DNA from: JADKCZ01 sp963786945
GTDB lineage: Bacteria > Myxococcota > Myxococcia > Myxococcales > Anaeromyxobacteraceae
Length of the DNA stretch: 64,000 nt
Assembly (NCBI GenBank): GCA_963786945.1
Contig: CAWBAO010000005.1
Coordinates: forward strand, 682,001-746,000
Direction of reading: 5' to 3'
Position 1 is the stretch's first letter; the number at the start of each line of letters is the position of its first letter. Below, piece by piece: positions 58,279 to 64,000 of the stretch. Below the pieces are notes generated by a model, which was given only the letters and a program-made list of their open reading frames with translations, was not told the DNA's origin and searched no databases. Position numbers and translations under genes: made by a program.

Positions 58279-60102
58279 ATGGCCACCCTGACCGTGCGCG
58301 CGCCCAACGGGACCGAGCGGCTCGTCACCCTGACCCGCCGGATCACCAGCCTGGGCAACGCACCCGAGAACGACATCGCCGTCTCCGACCCCGCCTTGCC
58401 GCCCACCGCCCTCCACCTCCACTTCGATGGCCGCGATCACGACGTGGCCGCCCACGAGGGCGTGGCCATGACGGTGAATGGCCGCAAGCGGACCACCTGG
58501 AGGCTCGCCCCGGGAGACCGGATCCGCGTCGGCGCCACCGAGCTGCTCTTCGACCCGGGACCCGCGATCCCGGCCGCGCCGGTCTCGGTCCCGTCCGGGC
58601 AGCGGCTGGTGGCGCTCGACACCCTGGTCCGCTTCTCCGAGCGGCTGCTCGGCGCCACCGACCTCAACCGGCTCCTCGACGAGCTGCTCGACGCCCTGGT
58701 GGAGGTGACCCAGGCCGACAAGGGGTTCCTCATCCTGCTCGAGCAGGGCGAGATGACCGTGCGCGCCGCGCGGAACCTGGCCCGCGAGACCATCGAGGGC
58801 GCCGTCGGCCGGGTCTCGGACACCATCGTCCGCAAGGTGGTCGAGACCGGGCGCCCGCTGGTGGTGGCCGACGCGCTCCACGACACCGAGTGGTCGGGCT
58901 CCTCGTCGGTGGTCAACCTGAAGCTCTGCTCGGTGATGTGCGCGCCCTTGAAGCAGAAGGGCGAGGTCTTCGGCGTCATCTACCTCGGCAACGACAACGT
59001 GGTGTCGCTGTTCGACGAGCGGGCCCTCGAGCCGCTCACCGTGTTCGCCGCGCAGGCGTCGCTGCTGGTGCAGAACGCCGTGCTGCTCGACTCGCTCCGG
59101 CGCGAGAACGTGGCGCTCCGCGAGGCGGTCACCACCCGGCGCTACGGCGACCTGGTGGGATCGGGTGCCTCGATGCGGGAGGTGTTCCGCCGCATCGAGA
59201 AGGTCGCGTCCACCGACATCTCGGTCCTCATCACCGGGGAGACCGGCACCGGCAAGGAGGTGGTGGCGCGGGAGCTCCACCGCCGCTCGGCGCGCGCCAG
59301 CGGCCCATTCGTGGCGGTCAACTGCGGCGCCATCCCCGAGGCCCTCCTCGAGTCGGAGCTCTTCGGCCATGCCCGGGGCGCCTTCACCGGCGCCGTGGGG
59401 GCGCGGACCGGCCGCTTCCAGGCCGCCAACGGTGGCACCCTGTTCCTCGACGAGGTCGCCGAGATGGCTCCCGCGCTCCAGGTGAAGCTGCTGCGTGCCC
59501 TGCAGGAGCGGACCGTGCTGCGCGTCGGCGAGAGCCGCCCCGAGCCGGTCGACATCCGCGTGGTGGCCGCCACCAACCAGGTGCTGGAGGAGGCCATCAA
59601 GCGCGGCGCCTTTCGCGAGGACCTCTACTACCGGCTCAACGTGGTGGGCATCCACCTGCCGCCGCTGCGGGAGCGGGGCGACGACGTGGTGGCGCTGGCC
59701 CGCTACTTCCTGCAGCAGTATGCGCGCGAGTTCGGCACCCGGGTTCGCGGCTTCACGCCCGGGGCCCTGGTGGCGCTGCGGCACCACCCCTGGCCCGGGA
59801 ACGTGCGGGAGCTGGAGAACCGCGTGAAGAAGGCGGCGGTGCTGGCCGAGCGGGCGATGGTCTCGGCCGAGGACCTGGGCCTCGACCCCGACCTGCTGGA
59901 GCCGATCGCGCCGCTCACCCAGGCCACCCGCGAGTTCCAGAAGCGCTACGTCAACGAGGTGCTGGAGCGGAACCAGGGGAACCGCACCAAGACCGCCAAG
60001 GACCTCGGCGTGGACCCGCGAACCATCTTCCGCCACCTGGAGCGCATGGAGGCGGAGCGCCGGGGCGAGGCGCCCCCGCCGGAAGAGGAGGAGGTCCCGT
60101 GA
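58279..60102 (+). CDS. sigma54-dependent enhancer-binding protein with FHA and GAF domains
   Basis: A 607-residue transcriptional activator. An N-terminal FHA domain (residues about 5-95, TSLGNAPENDIAVSDPALP) binds phosphothreonine. A GAF sensor follows (about 115-270). The AAA+ sigma54-interaction domain has Walker A GETGTGKE, the GAFTGA loop that contacts sigma54, Walker B GGTLFLDEVAE and an Arg finger region. A Fis-type helix-turn-helix closes it (TKTAKDLGVDPRTIFRHLERM, cut to 20: TKTAKDLGVDPRTIFRHLER). All elements for sigma54 activation are intact. It sits in an operon with a Ser/Thr kinase, so the FHA domain probably reads kinase phosphorylation, as in myxobacterial FHA-type activators. 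Confidence 0.93.
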   Translation: MATLTVRAPNGTERLVTLTRRITSLGNAPENDIAVSDPALPPTALHLHFDGRDHDVAAHEGVAMTVNGRKRTTWRLAPGDRIRVGATELLFDPGPAIPAAPVSVPSGQRLVALDTLVRFSERLLGATDLNRLLDELLDALVEVTQADKGFLILLEQGEMTVRAARNLARETIEGAVGRVSDTIVRKVVETGRPLVVADALHDTEWSGSSSVVNLKLCSVMCAPLKQKGEVFGVIYLGNDNVVSLFDERALEPLTVFAAQASLLVQNAVLLDSLRRENVALREAVTTRRYGDLVGSGASMREVFRRIEKVASTDISVLITGETGTGKEVVARELHRRSARASGPFVAVNCGAIPEALLESELFGHARGAFTGAVGARTGRFQAANGGTLFLDEVAEMAPALQVKLLRALQERTVLRVGESRPEPVDIRVVAATNQVLEEAIKRGAFREDLYYRLNVVGIHLPPLRERGDDVVALARYFLQQYAREFGTRVRGFTPGALVALRHHPWPGNVRELENRVKKAAVLAERAMVSAEDLGLDPDLLEPIAPLTQATREFQKRYVNEVLERNQGNRTKTAKDLGVDPRTIFRHLERMEAERRGEAPPPEEEEVP

Positions 60103-60722
60103 AGCCCACCCTGCCCGCCCGGTGCGCCCTGGTGCTGCTGCTCGGCGGCACGCTGGCCGGCTGCCCGCTGCCGCAGTCGCTGCCGGAGTACCCGACCAGC
60201 GGGACCATCACCCCGCCGAGGATCCAGTCGGACAACGTGACTCCCGTCGACTCCGTCATCCTGGTCGATGCCGGCTGCGTGGCCCCGCCCAGCCCGAGCT
60301 TCACCCTCAGCGCCCGGCTGGTGGACGAGAACACCTACGAGAAGGTCGAGGCCCGCTGGTTCGTCGACTACGATCCGGGGCGCGCCGCCAGCGTCTCGCC
60401 GGTGCTCCCTCCCCAGATCATCGACGGCCCGGCCGATGGCGTCACCATCGAGCGCCCGGTTGACGACTTCCTCTTCCAGCCCTACGGCTTCGACCCGGTG
60501 GGGGGCGAGCAGGCCTACCGCGACGGCGGGGGCATCCATGTCGTCGAGCTGGTGGTCTCCAACAACTTCGCCCCCGAGGTCCCCCCTCCGGTGCCCGCGC
60601 ACGACCGGCCCTGGCGGACCCCGCTCAAGACCACCACGCAGACCTTCGAGACCCAGGTCTACCGCTGGGTCTTCCATTACGTCCCGACCGGCACCACCGG
60701 CGCCCGCTGCGGCTATCCCTGA
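60099..60722 (+). CDS. lipoprotein of unknown function
   Basis: A 207-residue lipoprotein. The signal peptide ends in GGTLAGC (Cys at about residue 22). The mature part is rich in Pro and beta-strand patterns (SFTLSARLVDENTYEKVEARW and HVVELVVSNNFAPEV), with two further Cys residues (DAGC near residue 60 and RCGYP at the end) that could form a disulfide. No family recognised. The GTG at 60099 overlaps the activator stop (GTGA) and is preceded by a GAGGAGGAGG stretch, a strong ribosome-binding site. It is the last gene of the kinase operon. Confidence 0.72.
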   Translation: MKPTLPARCALVLLLGGTLAGCPLPQSLPEYPTSGTITPPRIQSDNVTPVDSVILVDAGCVAPPSPSFTLSARLVDENTYEKVEARWFVDYDPGRAASVSPVLPPQIIDGPADGVTIERPVDDFLFQPYGFDPVGGEQAYRDGGGIHVVELVVSNNFAPEVPPPVPAHDRPWRTPLKTTTQTFETQVYRWVFHYVPTGTTGARCGYP

Positions 60723-60736
60723 GGGGCGCAGCCGGG

Positions 60737-61293
60737 CTACGGCTGGCCGGCGCGGCGCCGCGCAGCCTCGAGGGCCTGGGCCGCGGCGCGCGCCAGCTCG
60801 GCCTGCTCGACGGCGAACCGGTTCACCTGGGCCCGGTAGGCGCGGTGGAGCGCCAGCACCGCGTCGCGTGCCTGCGCCAGCTCCTCGCGCCCGGGGAAGT
60901 CCCCCGGGGCGCCCGCGGAGACGTCGAGGCGGCACCGGTCGCCGAGATCCTCGAGCCGCTGCTCCCACTCCAGGGACCAGGCGTCGAAGCGGCTCACGGC
61001 GTCCTTGCCGCCGATCTCCCCCCCAGCTTCCAGGCCCGCTGGTTGAGCTCGCGATACAGCGCGTCGAGCTCGTCGGCGCAGACGCGCGCCGCGGCCCGGG
61101 TCGGGAGCGCCCCCTTGGAAGGAGGCCGGGTGCCGGAGAGGCTCCTTCCGATGCTGGCGACCATGGCGGTGACCGCCAGGGCGATGGCCAGCAGGTACGC
61201 GATCCACATGACGGCGCGAAAGGGCCGAAGCCGCGGATCCCGTTGGAGCACCTGGTGAATCTGCCCGAAGCCCGAACGCTCGTCCAGCCGCAT
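60737..61293 (-). pseudogene. small membrane-anchored protein, frameshifted at a G7 run
   Basis: The N-terminal part starts at the ATG at 61293 (MRLDERSGFGQIHQVLQRD) and has one membrane segment (VMWIAYLLAIALAVTAMVAS). It runs to WKLGG, then loses frame at a run of seven G on the coding strand (plus 61018-61024). One more G restores a frame with EIGGKDAVSRFDAWSLEWEQ, a helical domain and the end at 60737, giving about 185 residues. The second part is highly charged and coiled-coil-like (LARAAAQALEAARRRAGQP). Family unknown. As written, the first frame ends at 60994. Both halves have protein-like composition, which supports a single original gene. Confidence 0.65.
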
Positions 61294-61421
61294 GTCCCCT
61301 TGCGAAACTGAAATGGGACTTCAATCGTGAAATTCAGCGATGCGCCCTTCCCGTCCCCGGACGGTGCAACTCCCCGTGATCACGCGACGCAACCGTCCCT
61401 GCGTGCTGGCAAGCCACTTGC

Positions 61422-61508
61422 TAGGTACCGGGATCCAGAAGGCTCTCTGGATTCGGCGGCGCTCCTCCCCCCCTGCGCTCCTGGAACCGAGGGCCTTCTT
61501 TTTTTTCG
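61422..61508 (+). ncRNA. candidate small structured RNA with alternative hairpins
   Basis: An extended -10-like TGC-TAGGTA (61422-61427) is followed six bases on by the hairpin ATCCAGA/TCTGGAT (61433-61452). AGAAGGCTCTC (61437-61447) can instead pair with GAGGGCCTTCT (61489-61499) as an 11-base stem with one G-U pair, directly before eight T (61499-61506). The two stems exclude each other, as in attenuators. No plus-strand gene follows; mutL lies antisense. Purely a structural inference. Confidence 0.3.
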
Positions 61509-61521
61509 CAGGCGTCGCCAC

Positions 61522-63367
61522 TCAGCGGCGTCCGACCCGCCTCTCCAGCTCGGCCAGCGGCAGCTCGAAGACCACCGGCCGGCCGTGGGGGCAGCGCGCC
61601 TTGAAGTCGACGGCGTCGAGACCGTCCAGCAGCGCACGGGCCTCCTGCGCCGTCAGCTCCTGGCTGGCGCGCACCGCCGCATGGCAGGCCATGGTCGCCG
61701 CCAGGCCATGCAGGGCCTCGTCGACGGCGCTCCCCCGCTCCAGCTGCTCCAGCTGCTGGGCCAGGTCGACGAGCAGCCCTGGGAGCTCCAGCCCGCCGAG
61801 CAGCGCCGGCGCCCCCTTGACCGCGAAGGCGTCTCCGCCAAAGGGCTCGAGGTCGAGCCCCAGGGCCGCCAGCTCCGCGACGTGGGCCTCCAGCGTACGC
61901 GCCAGCGGCACCGGGAAGCGTCACCACCTGGGGCACCAGGAACGGCTGCACCGCGAGCTGCCGCAGGCGCTGGGCCTCCCGGAGGCGGTGGAAGAGCAGC
62001 CGCTCGTGGCTGGCGTGCTGGTCGATGATGACCAGGGCGCCGCCTGGCGCCTCGCAGAGCAGGTAGGTCCGGACGTGCTGGCCGAGGTAGCGGAGCGAGC
62101 CGAAGTAGCCGAGCGGCCGCGCCACCTCCCCGTCCGCCCCGACGCCGAAGGCCAGCGTGGGACTCCCCGGCGGCGCGGGCGGGAAGGGCAGGAGCGCCCC
62201 GCTCTCCTGCGGAGGGTGGATGGCGCGCGCCCAGGAGAGCACCGACGCGGCCTCCTCGGCGGCGAGCGAGGCGGTGTCCGTGGGGCCGTGGTCCCCGCCT
62301 GACGCCGCGGCGCCCGTCCCGGGCGCCGCCGACGAGCCGCCGGCCAGGCCGAAGGCCCTGCCGGAGCGACCCAGCCAGGGGGCCGTCCTCAGCGCCGCGG
62401 CCACCGCGTGGTGGATGGCGTCCTGGACCGCCCTGGCCTCGGCGAATCGGACCTCCAGCTTCTGCGGGTGGACGTTGACGTCGACGCGGTCGAGCGGCAG
62501 CTCCACGAAGAGGACGCCCCCGGGGTGGCGCCCGGGGGGCAGGACACCCGCGTAGGCGCGGAGCACCGCGTGGGCCGCGGCGCGATCGCGGAAGTAGCGA
62601 CCGTTGACGAAGAGGTAGAGCGAGCGACTGGTCGCCTGGGAGTGGTCGGGGGAGGTGACCACGCCGTGGACCCGCACCTCCCCGCGGGTCCCGTCGACCG
62701 CCACGAAGTGGCGAGCCGCGTCGCGCCCCAGCGCCTGGGCGGCGCGCTCCCAGAGCGGCTCCCCGGCCCGCGCCGAGAGCAGCACCCGGCCTCCCGAGCG
62801 GAGCGTGAGGCCGACGTCGGCCCTGGCCAGGGCGAGGCGGGTCATGGCCTCGCTGACATGGCCGGCCTCGGTGGCCGCCGCGCGCATGAACTTGCGGCGG
62901 GCGGGGGTGTTGAAGAAGAGGTCGCGCACCTCGACGGTGGTGCCGCGCGGCCGGGCCACCGGGGAGGTCTCGAGCGTGGCCCCACCCTCGACCACCACGC
63001 GGGTACCCTCCCCGTCCTGGCCCGGAGACGTGTCGAGCCTCAACCGCGAGACCGAGGCGATGGCCGGCACCGCCTCGCCACGGAAGCCCATGGTGGCGAT
63101 GCTGGCCAGTCCCTCGGCGTCGCGGAGCTTGGAGGTGGCGTGGCGCTCGAGGGCCAGCAAGGCGTCGTCGCGGTCCATGCCGGCACCGTCGTCGGTGACC
63201 CGGACCAGGGAGAGCCCCCCCTCCTCGATGTCGACCGAGATGGCGTGGGCCCCGGCGTCGAGCGCGTTCTCGCAGAGCTCCTTGACCACCGAGGCCGGTC
63301 GCTCGACCACCTCGCCTGCGGCGATCTGGTTGACCAGCCCGGGGGGCAGGACTCGAATGGTGGGCAC
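61522..63367 (-). pseudogene. mutL: DNA mismatch repair protein MutL, frameshifted in the C-terminal domain
   Basis: MutL couples MutS mismatch recognition to strand removal. The GHKL ATPase domain is intact: NQIAAGEVVERPASVVKEL, DDGAGM, ATSKL and GFRGEA. The C-terminal dimerisation domain starts (DQHASHERLLF), then the frame breaks at a C3 run on the coding strand (plus 61913-61915), which has one C too many. Removing it gives TLPVPLARTLEAH and the normal end with ACHAAVRAS and CPHGRP, about 614 residues. As written, the protein would be mistranslated for its last 130 residues. The GTG at 63367 lies five bases after TAGAAG in an extended -10. It may be a sequencing error. Confidence 0.9.
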
Positions 63368-63372
63368 GCCGT

Positions 63373-63378
63373 CTTCTA
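63373..63378 (-). promoter_or_regulatory. extended -10 element before mutL (leaderless start)
   Basis: On the minus strand CGTGC-TAGAAG-ACGGC-GTG, the same layout as before era and the transporter at 19192: five bases between the hexamer and the start codon. No -35 found. Confidence 0.45.
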
Positions 63379-63414
63379 GCACGCGGCCCCCACGCTCACG
63401 GAGGGGCCGGCCGG

Positions 63415-64000
63415 CTAGGGCGCGGCCTCGTGGACGCCAGCGCCGCCGGGAGCCATCGGGGCCAGGTGGGCCAGCCGGATCCGCTCCGGGGGGGTCCGCA
63501 AATCCCTGACCAGGCCCACCGCCCCCAGGACCCGCAAGGCCATCCAGGACAGGTCCAGCTCCCACCAGAACCAGCCCTGGTTGGCGGTGGTCGGGTAGAA
63601 GTGGTGGTTGTTGTGCCAGCCTTCACCCAAGGTGATGAGGGCGAGCGGGAAGCTGTTGCGGGACTCGTCACCGGTCTGGTAGCGCTGGCGCCCCAGCACG
63701 TGGGCCAGCGAGTTGATGAAGAAGGTGCCGTGCCAGAGCAGCGTGGTCGAGACGAAGAAGCCCCAGAGCAGCCAGGGCCAGCCGCCGGCCAGGAAGAGGC
63801 CGAGCGCGAGCAGGGCCGGCGGGAGGGCGTGGTGGCGATCGAGGAAGCGCAGCTCGGGATGGTGGGCGAGGTCCTTGATCCGGTCGAGCCTGGTGGCGTT
63901 GTAGCGGGTCGACAGGAACCAGCCCACGTGGCTCCACCAGAAGCCGCGCTGCACCGGGGAGTGCACGTCGTCGGGGCCGTCGGAGTCGCGGTGGTGGTCC
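63415..64000 (-). CDS. membrane fatty-acid (acyl-CoA/acyl-lipid) desaturase, partial
   Basis: The C-terminal 194 residues of a di-iron integral membrane desaturase; the start lies beyond the window. Two of the three His boxes are visible: DHHRDSD at the very edge (box 2, HxxHH type) and GEGWHNNHHFYP (box 3). Between them are two membrane segments (LPPALLALGLFLAGG and LLWGFFVSTTLLWHG) and the family block FFINSLAHVLGRQRYQT. This fits the stearoyl-CoA delta-9 desaturase group, which makes monounsaturated acyl chains for membrane fluidity. It lies upstream of mutL on the same strand and ends 47 bases before its start. Confidence 0.88.
   Translation of the reverse strand, partial: DHHRDSDGPDDVHSPVQRGFWWSHVGWFLSTRYNATRLDRIKDLAHHPELRFLDRHHALPPALLALGLFLAGGWPWLLWGFFVSTTLLWHGTFFINSLAHVLGRQRYQTGDESRNSFPLALITLGEGWHNNHHFYPTTANQGWFWWELDLSWMALRVLGAVGLVRDLRTPPERIRLAHLAPMAPGGAGVHEAAP

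Noticed and set aside
61420..61440. GGTACCGGGATCC, resembling a cloning-vector polylinker
   Set aside because: It is not identical to a known polylinker, the flanks are ordinary genomic DNA, and it lies inside a plausible hairpin. Chance is more likely than contamination.

Overview
This 64 kb window is bacterial chromosome of very high GC content, packed with genes and with short intergenic gaps. Gene content and order point to a myxobacterium of the Anaeromyxobacter type (Myxococcota): a PpcA-like triheme cytochrome, a pentaheme cytochrome beside a haem-motif outer-membrane barrel, a Ser/Thr kinase operon carrying an FHA-GAF-sigma54 activator, and a lexA promoter whose operator resembles the published Myxococcus LexA box (GTTCAG half-sites). 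The lineage is inferred from these traits; no rRNA is present to confirm it. I saw no rRNA, tRNA, CRISPR array, insertion sequence, phage gene or integron in the window.

Layout. 1-8.3 kb (+): an unknown protein, meaB, rnc (frameshifted), two cyclophilins, era, der, a YfgM-like TPR protein, bamB and a Nudix hydrolase. 8.4-11.1 kb (-): a lipoprotein and an M3 metallopeptidase. 11.6 kb (+): ribA. 12.3-16.3 kb (-): a beta-oxidation/butanoyl-CoA operon (hbd, crotonase, two acyl-CoA dehydrogenases) behind a near-consensus promoter. 16.4-19.1 kb (-): a small unknown protein, mrp and rtcA. 19.2-23.5 kb (+): an ion transporter, then ECF sigma, anti-sigma and a polymer-forming membrane protein. 23.5-31.5 kb (-): an M50 protease-trpS-scpA-scpB-rluB-HEAT lipoprotein-cNMP-domain series. 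31.6-37.8 kb (-): xerD, a Sua5/YciO protein, glnD and an amidase. 37.9-46.2 kb: elbB, ppcA, mutS (-, two frameshifts), a radical SAM protein and the pentaheme cytochrome plus barrel pair. 46.3-55.5 kb: a UbiB-type kinase, a membrane protein (-), lexA, a three-gene operon of unknown role (-) and lon. 55.6-60.7 kb (+): a Ser/Thr kinase signalling operon. 60.7-64 kb (-): a frameshifted membrane protein, mutL (frameshifted) and a partial fatty-acid desaturase.

Two things run across the whole window. First, six single-base indels sit in short C/G runs or a C-rich tandem repeat. They break rnc, mutS (twice), mutL, the rluB tail and a small membrane protein. Either this is homopolymer error in the sequence, or a lineage without mismatch repair; the two mismatch-repair genes alone carry three of the six. 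Second, many genes have a TAGA-type -10 element, often in the extended form TGCTAGA, only 5-7 bases before the start codon. That spacing implies leaderless or nearly leaderless mRNAs.

Most interesting candidates for new biology: a coiled-coil protein fused to a RelE/ParE-like C-terminal domain, in an operon with a phosphoesterase that appears to start at an ATC codon; the barrel with an N-terminal haem motif (Cyc2-like architecture) behind a pentaheme cytochrome; a thrice-repeated GAACTACTCTGGG motif; and a small structured element with two mutually exclusive hairpins between mutL and its neighbour.
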